A stretch of 6,346 bases of DNA from Bacteroidales bacterium (GCA_025350385.1 JANXXZ010000322.1:1-6346), one strand, 5' to 3'. Positions 1 through 5,999 are shown, counted from the stretch's first letter. The notes: a model not told the origin generated them from the sequence alone. Made by a program: numbers and translations.

Positions 1-2
1 GG

Positions 3-422
3 GGCTATGGATGCAAGGCTATTTCCACCTGTGCCGGTGGTACCATTATCCGGAACAATCTCATCCACGACCTGAGAGTTGCAGGCGTGCCCGGTTATAA
101 CCAGGGTGGTGGCCTTTATGTGGATTATTACGGTCAGGATACCTCGTACATTTATAATAACATAATTTACAATATGCCGGTTCAGGGGTTGTGGATTTCC
201 ACCTGGGCCGATGTGTTTGTTGCAAGTAATACCATGTATAATCCCAATGGCTGGGTTTCATACTATGCCAACGGCAGCCAACAGGGGGAAGGTTCATATG
301 TTGACCAGAAAAAAGATGGTATCTGGCAATATTGGGACACCAATGGTAAACTGGTGTACAGGGGCGAATTCCGAAAGGGTGTAAAGATTAAAGAAAAAAG
401 GTTCGGAGATGAGAAGAAATAA
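3..422 (+). CDS. Beta-helix protein with C-terminal MORN-type repeats (3' part only)
   Basis: The frame is open from the left edge, so this is the last 139 residues of a longer protein; a GTG at 87 is internal and need not be the start. Residues about 1-80 look like rungs of a right-handed parallel beta-helix (pectate-lyase-like fold): short hydrophobic strands alternate with Asn-Asn or Asn-Gly turns, for example TIIRNNLIHD, YIYNNIIYNM and VFVASNTMYN. From about residue 82 the pattern changes to two MORN/YwqK-like units, the first around GWVSYYANG and the second around DGIWQYWDTNGKLVYRGEF, ending in a Lys-rich tail. Beta-helix proteins of this kind are usually exported and bind or cleave polysaccharides, but no catalytic residue can be assigned from this end. 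The stop lies 14 bases inside the next gene, suggesting co-transcription. The beta-helix to MORN join is abrupt. The fold call is fairly safe; the function is unknown. Confidence 0.75.
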   Translation, partial: GYGCKAISTCAGGTIIRNNLIHDLRVAGVPGYNQGGGLYVDYYGQDTSYIYNNIIYNMPVQGLWISTWADVFVASNTMYNPNGWVSYYANGSQQGEGSYVDQKKDGIWQYWDTNGKLVYRGEFRKGVKIKEKRFGDEKK

Positions 423-1023
423 CCGGTTAAAGATCAATATACTATCAATCCTCTTGATCCCCCCTTGTTTCCTGCTTGCCCAGGGAGCTATTTCCGTTTC
501 ACTCCTTCCCGAAAAATGCCTTACCGAACCTGAAGTGCAACTTGCCGGGATGATCAACTCGTACCGTGCCGAAAAGGGATTGCCACCGGTTACTATTTCT
601 GCTTCGCTGAGTTATGTAGCCCGCACCCATGCCGAAGATCTTGCTGACAATTATAAGCAGTCCAAGCGCTGTAACATGCATTCGTGGTCCGGAAAAGGCA
701 ACTGGACTTCCTGTTGTTACACTGATGACCACAAGAGGGCAGCCTGCATGTGGAGCAAACCCCGGGAACTGACGTCATACACAGCCAACGGGTATGAAAT
801 TGCTTATTATACTACCCAAACTTATACTTCACCTGCAGAATATGCACACGACATTCTTAAGGGATGGAAAGGCAGTCCGGGGCATAACGAAACCATCATC
901 AATCGCGGTATTTGGAAAAAGGTTAAATGGAATGCAATGGGCGTCGGACTTTCAGGAGGCTATGCCTGCGTTTGGTTTGGTGAAGAAACTGACCCTGCCG
1001 GATCACCTTCGTCATGTAAATAG
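409..1023 (+). CDS. Secreted CAP/SCP-domain protein (PR-1-like)
   Basis: 204 residues. An N-terminal signal peptide (MRRNN, then hydrophobic residues 9-23, cleavage likely near LLAQG at 22-26) supports the ATG at 409 even though it overlaps the upstream gene by 14 bases in another frame. The mature part matches the CAP superfamily (SCP/Tpx-1/Ag5/PR-1). It has an opening helix LAGMINSYRAEKGLPPV (45-61), LSYVARTHAEDLA (67-79), a His in CNMHSW (H91), a Glu in NGYEIAYY (E130), the signature GWKGSPGHNETIIN (152-165, H159), then AMGVGLSGGYACVWFGEE (176-193). H91, E130 and H159 are good candidates for the metal-binding cluster of the fold. Seven Cys remain after signal removal (37, 88, 102, 103, 113, 187, 203), which is many for a bacterial CAP protein and suggests disulfides and an extracytoplasmic location. 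Bacterial CAP proteins have no single established activity, so substrate and role are unknown. Confidence 0.88.
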   Translation: MRRNNRLKINILSILLIPPCFLLAQGAISVSLLPEKCLTEPEVQLAGMINSYRAEKGLPPVTISASLSYVARTHAEDLADNYKQSKRCNMHSWSGKGNWTSCCYTDDHKRAACMWSKPRELTSYTANGYEIAYYTTQTYTSPAEYAHDILKGWKGSPGHNETIINRGIWKKVKWNAMGVGLSGGYACVWFGEETDPAGSPSSCK

Positions 1024-1061
1024 CGGGTACGCAGACACGCATTTCAGGTCTGAAGAAAAAT

Positions 1062-1129
1062 AGGAGCGAAAGAGTGAGGGCGTGAAAGGGAGAGGGCGCG
1101 ATATGGTGAGCGAAGGAGCGAGGGAGAGA
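1062..1129 (+). repeat. Degenerate 8-bp purine-rich tandem array
   Basis: About 8.5 consecutive 8-base units fit the pattern NNGNGNGA (for example AGGAGCGA, AAGAGTGA, GGGCGTGA, GGGCGCGA, GGGAGAGA), with one 4-base partial unit at 1110-1113. Almost all bases are purines on the plus strand. The array sits in the 236-base gap between the CAP gene and the outer-membrane barrel gene, on the 5' side of the latter. No coding frame or RNA gene explains it. It is low-complexity DNA of unknown role. Confidence 0.75.
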
Positions 1130-1178
1130 AGGATTGTGATGAATTACAATAGTTTGGACACCATAAACAATCTGCAAT

Positions 1179-1227
1179 GCACAAAGCACTCAGCACTCGG
1201 CACTCAGCACCATACACTCTGCACTTT
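1179..1227 (+). repeat. 7-bp tandem array GCACNNN (7 units)
   Basis: Seven exact-length 7-base units run without a gap: GCACAAA, GCACTCA, GCACTCG, GCACTCA, GCACCAT, ACACTCT and GCACTTT. The first four bases are nearly fixed and the last three vary. The array ends 32 bases before the barrel gene start at 1260, so it probably lies in the 5' untranslated region or promoter region. The same unit, in the same orientation relative to its downstream gene, recurs on the minus strand at 3242-3346. Confidence 0.85.
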
Positions 1228-1259
1228 AACATAAATATCAACTATTACAATTTCTCCCT

Positions 1260-1889
1260 ATGATCCGGAAAACAGCAATAAGAGTAGCAGCCGCAGGACT
1301 TTTCTTACTTACTTCATTTACATCTTTCGCCCAGAATTTTACAGGAGGAGTCATCGGCGGGCTGATCGCCAGCCAGGTTGACGGCGATACTTACGGCGGG
1401 TACAAAAAAGCAGGGGTTACTGTCGGGGGTTGGGTGAACCTTTCGGTCAGCGAGAAATCGTCCTTTCAGCTTGAAATCAATTACATCCAGAAAGGAAGCC
1501 GGCATAACCCTGATTCACTGAACAATAACTTCTCCTTCCTGCTGATGCGCCTGGGATACGTGGAAATGCCCCTGCTCTATCAATTCAGGATGAAGAACAA
1601 ATTTTATCTTGAAGTAGGCCCTTCCATCGGTGTTTTGTTGCACAGCAAGGTCGAGATGAACGACGGACAAGGTTATCAGATTCCTCCCGATAACCCTTTC
1701 AGGTTGATTGACGTGGGGATACAGGTTGGAGTAGGATACCGTATTTCTGATAAGCTCCGGGCCGGGTTGCGCAGTGGAAATTCCATTTTACCTATCCGCC
1801 AGAACCGTGTACCCGGCGACAGAAGGCGTCTATGGAGCTACGGCCAGTTTAACCGCTTACTGGCGTTGGAACTTACCTATACACTCTAG
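1260..1889 (+). CDS. Small outer-membrane beta-barrel protein (PorT-like/OmpA-like barrel family)
   Basis: 209 residues. The signal peptide has MIRK, a hydrophobic core at 7-22, and SFAQ at 22-25 as the cleavage region, which supports the ATG at 1260. The rest alternates polar and hydrophobic residues in amphipathic strands joined by short turns: FTGGVIGGLIAS, AGVTVGGWVNLSV, FQLEINYIQKGS, YVEMPLLYQFRM, KFYLEVGPSIGVLL, VGIQVGVGYRIS and LALELTYTL at the C-terminus. The pieces LEINYIQKGS, YVEMPLLYQF and EVGPSIGVLL are typical of the Bacteroidota outer-membrane beta-barrel family often called PorT or porin-family (Pfam OMP_b-brl_2 type). About 185 mature residues suit an eight-stranded barrel. 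It ends in two stop codons in tandem, TAG then TAA. Ligand and cargo are unknown, and no type IX secretion partner gene lies nearby. Two short tandem arrays precede it. Confidence 0.85.
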   Translation: MIRKTAIRVAAAGLFLLTSFTSFAQNFTGGVIGGLIASQVDGDTYGGYKKAGVTVGGWVNLSVSEKSSFQLEINYIQKGSRHNPDSLNNNFSFLLMRLGYVEMPLLYQFRMKNKFYLEVGPSIGVLLHSKVEMNDGQGYQIPPDNPFRLIDVGIQVGVGYRISDKLRAGLRSGNSILPIRQNRVPGDRRRLWSYGQFNRLLALELTYTL

Positions 1890-1931
1890 TAAACCTCTAT
1901 GCCAACTTATTCGGCAATAAAATAACCGGAT

Positions 1932-1994
1932 ACTCCAAACACTTCAAGTACTTTAGGCACTTTAAGTACTTTAGACACTCCAGTCACTTCAAAC
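1932..1994 (+). repeat. 9-bp tandem array, consensus about ACTTYARRY (7 units)
   Basis: Seven contiguous 9-base units, all starting with ACT: ACTCCAAAC, ACTTCAAGT, ACTTTAGGC, ACTTTAAGT, ACTTTAGAC, ACTCCAGTC and ACTTCAAAC. The array ends 18 bases before the ubiX start and fills about half of the 123-base gap. TACTTTAG occurs twice across unit boundaries (1948-1955 and 1966-1973) and differs at one base from the Bacteroidota -7 element TAnnTTTG. I see no matching upstream TTG, so I do not call a promoter here. Confidence 0.85.
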
Positions 1995-2012
1995 TACCAC
2001 ACACCTTCCCTG

Positions 2013-2591
2013 ATGAAGAATAACAAACATAAAACAGTAATCGGAGTTACAGGTGCCAGCGGCGCAATTTATGCCAAAGTGCTGTTCGACAGGCTGGTTC
2101 AGCTTCAGGAACAGGTTGAAACCTGTGGCGTATTATTTTCAACCAATGCCAGGGATGTCTGGAACTATGAACTTGGTAACCGGGATTTCCTTCAACTGCC
2201 CTTCAGGATTTACGAAAACGATGATTTTTATGCACCGTTTGCCTCCGGGTCGGCAGGATATGACAGCATGATTATTTGTCCCTGCAGCATGGGAACCCTG
2301 GGAAGGATCGCTTCAGGCATTTCAAACGATTTAATGACCCGGGCAGCGGATGTGATGCTGAAAGAACGAAGGAAACTGGTACTGGTAGCCCGTGAAATGC
2401 CTTACAGCCTTATTCACATCAATAACATGAAAACTGTTACCGAAGCCGGTGGAATCATATGTCCTGCCACTCCTTCTTTTTATAGTAAACCGCTTACATT
2501 TGAGCAGCTTGCAGCCACAGTGGTTGACCGGGCACTTTCATTGGCTGGATTTAACATGGAAGGGTATGCGTGGGGAGAGAAGGAAATTTGA
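2013..2591 (+). CDS. ubiX: Flavin prenyltransferase UbiX
   Basis: 192 residues, normal family length. UbiX transfers a dimethylallyl group from dimethylallyl phosphate to reduced FMN, making prenyl-FMN, the cofactor of UbiD-type decarboxylases. The FMN-binding start GVTGASGAIYA (11-21) is intact. So is PCSMGTLGRIASGISNDLMTR (90-110), followed by RRKLVLVARE (119-128), IHINNM (134-139), GGIICPATPSFY (146-157) and VVDR (170-173). By spacing, R110, R127/E128, Y157 and R173 correspond to the conserved Arg, Glu, Tyr and Arg that bind substrate phosphate and flavin in characterised UbiX (Pseudomonas R122, R139/E140, Y169, R185), so the enzyme should be active. The ATG at 2013 places the glycine motif at the expected distance from the start. 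No ubiD partner is in the window, so the decarboxylase served is unknown; in Bacteroidota it need not be ubiquinone-related. It converges on the next gene. Confidence 0.96.
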   Translation: MKNNKHKTVIGVTGASGAIYAKVLFDRLVQLQEQVETCGVLFSTNARDVWNYELGNRDFLQLPFRIYENDDFYAPFASGSAGYDSMIICPCSMGTLGRIASGISNDLMTRAADVMLKERRKLVLVAREMPYSLIHINNMKTVTEAGGIICPATPSFYSKPLTFEQLAATVVDRALSLAGFNMEGYAWGEKEI

Positions 2592-2607
2592 ATGAATATG
2601 CTGATTT

Positions 2608-2653
2608 AAAGCCCCGGGTAATGGATCTGGAATTTTTATCCTTAGGCTTTTTA
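2608..2653 (+). terminator. Possible terminator between convergent genes
   Basis: AAAGCC at 2608-2613 can pair with GGCTTT at 2645-2650, followed by more T. An inner GGAT/ATCC pair can stack within. It lies 16 bases after the ubiX stop and 15 bases beyond the stop of the opposing gene, where a shared terminator would be expected. The loop is large and asymmetric, so the structure is weak and unproven. Confidence 0.35.
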
Positions 2654-2668
2654 TTCTTTCCAATTACT

Positions 2669-3229
2669 CTACTTCATTTCAGGGAGTGAATTTATTTCAA
2701 TTTTTTCGGGAAGGATTAATTTATTTTGTAACAGGAATTCAGGCAACTCCCTGAATTTAAGTATGTTATGCCCTGTAAGATTTAACATATCAACCAGTAG
2801 TTGCCTCTTCTCCTTTTGGTGAAACTCAGCCGATATCCGGCAAATCCTCACCTGTTTATACCTGTTCCCGAACCGGTGAACTTCCAGCTTTTCCTCAAAA
2901 TATAACATCCGGATATCAGTAAAAAGAGTGAAGGCTTCATTCTTTTGAGGATTCCTTTTAAGAGGGTAGTATATTCCCAGTCCGGTGTCATAAACCTTTA
3001 TACCCTGGACATAATCAACTCCAAACTTAAGCACAAACCACGCAACGGCAGCCAAAAGCAGGACAGGCAGGGAAAGAATAATAATTGTCCAATTGCCAAT
3101 CTCACCGGCAATTCCGGCCCAAAGGATAAAAAACGCAAGCAGGAAGGCAAATCCCGCCGAAACCGCCCCAAGCCCAAGGTGAGAAACTTTACTGGCGCGG
3201 GATGGATGTATTTCGAGAAGGACTTTCAT
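2669..3229 (-). CDS. Membrane protein of unknown function with two N-terminal helices
   Basis: 186 residues; I do not recognise the family. After a short N-terminus there are two hydrophobic segments, about residues 18-40 and 47-69, separated by a short loop (AGEIGNW), so a helical hairpin in the inner membrane is likely. The remaining 115 residues are soluble and strand-rich: KVYDTGLGIYYPL (78-90), AFTLFTDIRMLYFEEKLEVHRFG (99-121), YKQVRICRISAEF (124-136). A helix with LLVDMLNL (144-151) and a charged tail follow. Two helices followed by a compact beta domain resemble small bacterial PH-like membrane proteins, a loose structural analogy only. The domain probably faces the cytoplasm. The gene is convergent with ubiX and preceded on its 5' side by two tandem arrays. 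The reading frame is convincing from its clear membrane pattern; the function is open. Confidence 0.78.
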   Translation of the reverse strand: MKVLLEIHPSRASKVSHLGLGAVSAGFAFLLAFFILWAGIAGEIGNWTIIILSLPVLLLAAVAWFVLKFGVDYVQGIKVYDTGLGIYYPLKRNPQKNEAFTLFTDIRMLYFEEKLEVHRFGNRYKQVRICRISAEFHQKEKRQLLVDMLNLTGHNILKFRELPEFLLQNKLILPEKIEINSLPEMK

Positions 3230-3241
3230 TATTTGTTACTT

Positions 3242-3346
3242 TTTGTGTGGCGTGCTTTTGCTTTGTGCAAGGTGTCGAGTACCAGGTGCCGAGTGCTTAA
3301 TAGCTTAGTGCCGGATGCGTAGTGCCTTGTGCCTGGTGAAAAGTGC
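3242..3346 (-). repeat. 7-bp tandem array GCACNNN (about 15 units, minus strand)
   Basis: Read on the minus strand, 7-base units beginning GCAC or close variants run for about 105 bases: for example GCACTTT, GCACAAG, GCACTAC, GCATCCG, GCACTAA, GCACTCG, GCACCTG, GCACAAA, GCACGCC and ACACAAA. One unit is 8 bases and one is 6. The array ends 12 bases before the start codon at 3229. It has the same unit, period and gene-relative orientation as the array at 1179-1227, but is twice as long. Confidence 0.82.
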
Positions 3347-3381
3347 TTCCTGTGCAACAATGGTTAAGAGGACTACCTTCC

Positions 3382-3445
3382 CAAAATGTCAAATTGCCGA
3401 ATTGTCTCATCGCAGAATTCCCGAATTCCCTCATCGCAGAATTGT
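3382..3445 (-). repeat. 8-bp tandem array with nested 24-bp duplication
   Basis: Eight contiguous 8-base units on the minus strand: ACAATTCT, GCGATGAG, GGAATTCG, GGAATTCT, GCGATGAG, ACAATTCG, GCAATTTG and ACATTTTG. Six carry an AATT-like core. GCGATGAG appears twice exactly, so the region also reads as a 24-base unit repeated twice (3398-3421 and 3422-3445, 20 of 24 bases identical). It lies between the deiminase 3' end and the GCACNNN array, within the 5' side of the two-helix membrane protein gene. Confidence 0.8.
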
Positions 3446-3457
3446 TATATCAACGCA

Positions 3458-4738
3458 TCACCACACCACAGCCTTCCGCCTCACCGGCATGGTCATGCAC
3501 CGGCATCCCCCGCCGCCACGCGATAGTTCCGCCCCGTCAATGGTAACCACATACTTTGAATATTGCTTAATATCAACTTTCCCGTGGATCACATCATTCG
3601 CTTTTATTACGGCATAACCATGTTTATTCATCTCTTCCATGGTATGCACATTGCGACCGTAACCCATTACTTTCCCCGGGCCAATGGCAAAGAAATTGGC
3701 CCCGCTGTGCCATTGCTCGCGTTCCTGGTTCACAATATCCTTACGACCCCCGCAGTAAAGCAACTCCAGGTTCATGCCGAGGTTTCGGAGTATGGTGGGA
3801 ATGTTGTCCACCTCGGTGATTGACTTAACTTTCCCGTTGTCGATGTTAATATGAATCGTCAGGTAGCGGGTTGGATGAAGGATAAGCGGCTCATAAATCA
3901 TGCACTGGTTGCGGTCGAGGAAGGTGAAAACCATGTCGAGGTGGATAAATGACTCGGGGTTATGAGGCAGTTCCTGCACAATGATATGGCGGTTTTCTTT
4001 CTTCTTTTTGTAATATTCGATAATAAAATCGATTCCTTTGGAAGTGGTCCGGGGACCTGTTCCGATAAGTAATATATCTTCGCGTGCCATAAGGAAATCG
4101 CCACCTTCGAAACTGAATTCCCTGCAAAAATGTCGGCTTTCTTCCGGGTGTATAGTCTTGACCCTGAAAAGGGGATGGTGAGTGAAAATCGTATCCATGA
4201 TGAGTGTTTCGCGCTCACGGATCCGGCTGGCCATGCGGCTGATCAGAACCCGGTCAAGCAGTGCTACTGAAGCATCGCGGGTGAAGAAAAAATTGTGAAG
4301 CGGTGCCAGGGCGTAACGCTCTTTGCTCAGAAAACGCGTAAGGTTATCCTTATGCATTTCAATGCCTTCGATGAGCGCCGTTGCCAGTTTCAGCGGTTTT
4401 AACGACTGCAGATCTTCGAATAAAAACTCACTGTTGTTTTCCTGGCCGCAAACCCGCTTCACCAAATCCATCCGGTTTTCATCCTTATTCACAACATCCC
4501 CCAGGAGATCCTTAACCTGGAATGTCTGGGTAACTTTCGACAGGAACCCGTTGAACTGGTTGTATTCCTTGAGTGCCACCGATAGATTGAGGATGTCGCT
4601 GTATAACGCTTTTTGTGCACTTTCAGGCGTCATGTTCTCAACTTCAGGACCGGGAGTATGCAGGATAACAGCTTCCAGTTCACCAATTTCGGAGCGGATA
4701 TCAACACTATAATTCTTTTCTGTTTTCGGATGAGTCAT
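3458..4738 (-). CDS. Arginine deiminase-family enzyme
   Basis: 426 residues, close to the usual 400-420 of arginine deiminase (L-arginine to L-citrulline and ammonia, cytoplasmic). The pentein-fold active-site motifs are present in order: HNFFFTRD (148-155), EGGD (211-214), HLDMVFT (266-272), SGANFFAIGPGKVMGY (345-360) and the C-terminal RCMTMP (413-418). By spacing, N149, D155, E211, H266, D268 and C414 match the arginine-binding and catalytic residues of characterised enzymes, so deiminase or closely related chemistry is likely. Two oddities: the glycine loop before the nucleophile reads SRGGGGCRC (406-414) where classical enzymes have RGRGG, so the Arg equivalent to Pseudomonas R401 is Gly; and a second Cys (412) lies two residues before the nucleophile. 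No ornithine carbamoyltransferase, carbamate kinase or antiporter gene is adjacent, so it does not sit in a classical arc operon. Arginine is the likely substrate, not proven. Confidence 0.88.
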   Translation of the reverse strand: MTHPKTEKNYSVDIRSEIGELEAVILHTPGPEVENMTPESAQKALYSDILNLSVALKEYNQFNGFLSKVTQTFQVKDLLGDVVNKDENRMDLVKRVCGQENNSEFLFEDLQSLKPLKLATALIEGIEMHKDNLTRFLSKERYALAPLHNFFFTRDASVALLDRVLISRMASRIRERETLIMDTIFTHHPLFRVKTIHPEESRHFCREFSFEGGDFLMAREDILLIGTGPRTTSKGIDFIIEYYKKKKENRHIIVQELPHNPESFIHLDMVFTFLDRNQCMIYEPLILHPTRYLTIHINIDNGKVKSITEVDNIPTILRNLGMNLELLYCGGRKDIVNQEREQWHSGANFFAIGPGKVMGYGRNVHTMEEMNKHGYAVIKANDVIHGKVDIKQYSKYVVTIDGAELSRGGGGCRCMTMPVRRKAVVW

Positions 4739-4796
4739 TGGAAATAGGTTGAAAGTTGAATATTGAGCCTGGTAACAGTATTTACTGCATTAATTT

Positions 4797-4832
4797 CACG
4801 AGAAGGCGCAAAGAGAGCAAAGATAACAAATA
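4797..4832 (-). repeat. 9-bp tandem block (CAAAG type, 4 units)
   Basis: On the plus strand the 9-base units CACGAGAAG, GCGCAAAGA, GAGCAAAGA and TAACAAATA follow one another; the middle two are alike and the outer two diverged. It is located about 60 bases upstream of the deiminase start and overlaps a candidate promoter. A shorter 7-base-period patch (TTCAACT-like on the minus strand) lies at 4748-4767, just before the start codon. Confidence 0.5.
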
Positions 4833-4845
4833 CGATCGTTAGCAA
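4818..4845 (-). promoter_or_regulatory. Candidate Bacteroidota-type promoter for the deiminase gene
   Basis: On the minus strand TTG (4845-4843) and TATCTTTG (4825-4818) are separated by 17 bases. This fits the known Bacteroidota promoter pattern of a -33 TTG and a -7 TAnnTTTG, with spacing at the short end. It would give a leader of about 70 bases before the start at 4738. The -7 element is formed partly by the repeat block at 4797-4832, so chance similarity is possible. Confidence 0.4.
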
Positions 4846-4910
4846 TGTTGCAGATTTTGGGTTGCGGAGCGAATTCTTATTTCTCAGAACATTTTTCGCC
4901 TCTGAATTTC

Positions 4911-4938
4911 TTCCGTCTCAGGACTTCGGACTTCCAGC
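4911..4938 (-). repeat. 7-bp tandem array (GTCCGAA type, 4 units)
   Basis: Four 7-base units, on the plus strand TTCCGTC, TCAGGAC, TTCGGAC and TTCCAGC. They lie between the 3' end of queG and the 5' region of the deiminase gene. The remaining sequence of this 226-base gap (4846-4910 and 4939-4964) shows no gene and no convincing hairpin terminator, only a T-rich run after the queG stop on its sense strand. Confidence 0.55.
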
Positions 4939-4964
4939 TACACTTTTTAAAAAAGCCAAATCTG

Positions 4965-5894
4965 CTACTTCTTCAAAAAAGCAATATTCCTTTTTAATCC
5001 CTCAAATTTAGCCCTTTTCATGGCTGATTTCCTGAACAGGCTGTCAAACTGCTCCTTTTCAAGGTTATCCCAATCCTGCGGTGCCATGGACTGGAGTTCA
5101 GGTTCGGGTGTGAATGCCGGTTCGGAATGCATGGTTGAATATCGGTTCCAGGGGCAAACCTGCTGGCAGATGTCGCAGCCAAAGATCCATTGATCATATT
5201 TCCCTCTGTAATCTTCCGGGATTTCACCCTTGTTTTCGATGGTAAGGTAGGAAATGCAACTGCCTGAATCCACTATGCGGGGATTGGTAATAGCCCCCGT
5301 AGGACAGGCATCCATGCAACGGCTGCAGTCGCCGCAGTAATCCCCGCCGAAGGGTTTGTCATATTTGAGATTTAGATCTGTAATGAGTTCGGCAATAAAG
5401 AAAAAGGATCCCTTCCACCGGGTTATGAGCATGCTGTTTTTACCGATCCAGCCCAGTCCCGCCTTTGTTGCCCAGGTACGTTCAAGCACCGGCGCGGAAT
5501 CGACAAAACTCCGGATAGTAGTAGCCGGGACTTCCTGCCTGAGGCTTTGCGAGAGTAAAGAAAGTTTTCTCCTTATTACTTCATGGTAATCCTCCCCATA
5601 GGCATAAGTTGAAATGCGATAGGTTGAATTCTCATCAATTAAACGGGATGGAAAATAATTGTACAGCAATACTATAACTGATTGCGCACCTTCAACCAAC
5701 AAGCGTGGATCGAGTCGCTTCTCAATATTTTTGTTCATGTATCCCATACCTGCCTGCCTGCCCACCTGTAACCATTCTTCGAACCGGGGCGCATCCTCAT
5801 CCAGGTGAGCAGCAGGTGCGATCCCGCATTCAGCGAAACCAATTTCAACGGCTTTTTGCTTTATGAAAGCAGTGAGTTCGGCAGGAGAATCCAT
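4965..5894 (-). CDS. queG: Epoxyqueuosine reductase QueG
   Basis: 309 residues. QueG is the cobalamin-dependent iron-sulfur enzyme that reduces epoxyqueuosine to queuosine in tRNA anticodons (Tyr, His, Asn, Asp), the last step of queuosine synthesis. Key motifs are intact: YAYGEDYHEVIRRKL (97-111), SFVDSAPVLER (129-139) with catalytic Asp132, and GLGWIGKNSML (147-157). There are two 4Fe-4S binding sets, CGDCSRCMDACPTGAI (187-202; C187, C190, C193, C197) and C213 with CDICQQVCPWN (240-250; C240, C243, C247). The protein ends about 60 residues after the last cluster, so it lacks the C-terminal HEAT-like repeats of the longer form (about 380 residues in E. coli and Bacillus). The carboxy end is not obviously broken: the last residues KRAKFEGLKRNIAFLKK look like a helical end. 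The ATG at 5892-5894 gives a normal N-terminus. It lies downstream of ruvB on the same strand with a 236-base gap. Confidence 0.96.
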   Translation of the reverse strand: MDSPAELTAFIKQKAVEIGFAECGIAPAAHLDEDAPRFEEWLQVGRQAGMGYMNKNIEKRLDPRLLVEGAQSVIVLLYNYFPSRLIDENSTYRISTYAYGEDYHEVIRRKLSLLSQSLRQEVPATTIRSFVDSAPVLERTWATKAGLGWIGKNSMLITRWKGSFFFIAELITDLNLKYDKPFGGDYCGDCSRCMDACPTGAITNPRIVDSGSCISYLTIENKGEIPEDYRGKYDQWIFGCDICQQVCPWNRYSTMHSEPAFTPEPELQSMAPQDWDNLEKEQFDSLFRKSAMKRAKFEGLKRNIAFLKK

Positions 5895-5999
5895 AGATCA
5901 AAATCGTAAAAAAACAGATTGTTGAATCGGAAGAGGCTTTCTTTAAAGAGGATATTTTTTGCTCCTTATCTTAGTGTTACTTTATGTGTACTTCGAGAT

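Noticed and set aside
1150..1165. TAGTTTGG as a -7 promoter element for the barrel gene
   Set aside because: It differs from TAnnTTTG at one base, and the nearest upstream TTG is only 13 bases away, too close for the known spacing.
923..1241. Minus-strand open frames across the CAP gene end and the following gap
   Set aside because: Their sequence is mostly translation of the 8-base and 7-base tandem arrays, giving low-complexity Ser/Arg/Pro/Leu stretches.
1890..1931. Terminator after the outer-membrane barrel gene
   Set aside because: Only a 4-base TGCC/GGCA pair is present and no T run follows.
2945..3322. Plus-strand open frame of 125 codons opposite the two-helix membrane protein
   Set aside because: It is antisense to a better-supported gene, very rich in Lys and Arg, and runs into the GCACNNN array.
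3242..3445. CRISPR array
   Set aside because: The units are 7-8 bases with no 20-40 base spacers, no conserved longer repeat and no cas gene nearby.
3315..3617. Plus-strand open frames across the arrays and the deiminase 3' end
   Set aside because: They are His/Pro/Arg-rich translation of repeats and of the antisense of the deiminase active-site region.
4763..5011. Plus-strand open frame of 82 codons between the deiminase gene and queG
   Set aside because: It overlaps the 3' end of queG and the repeat blocks, its composition follows those repeats, and no domain or signal peptide is visible.
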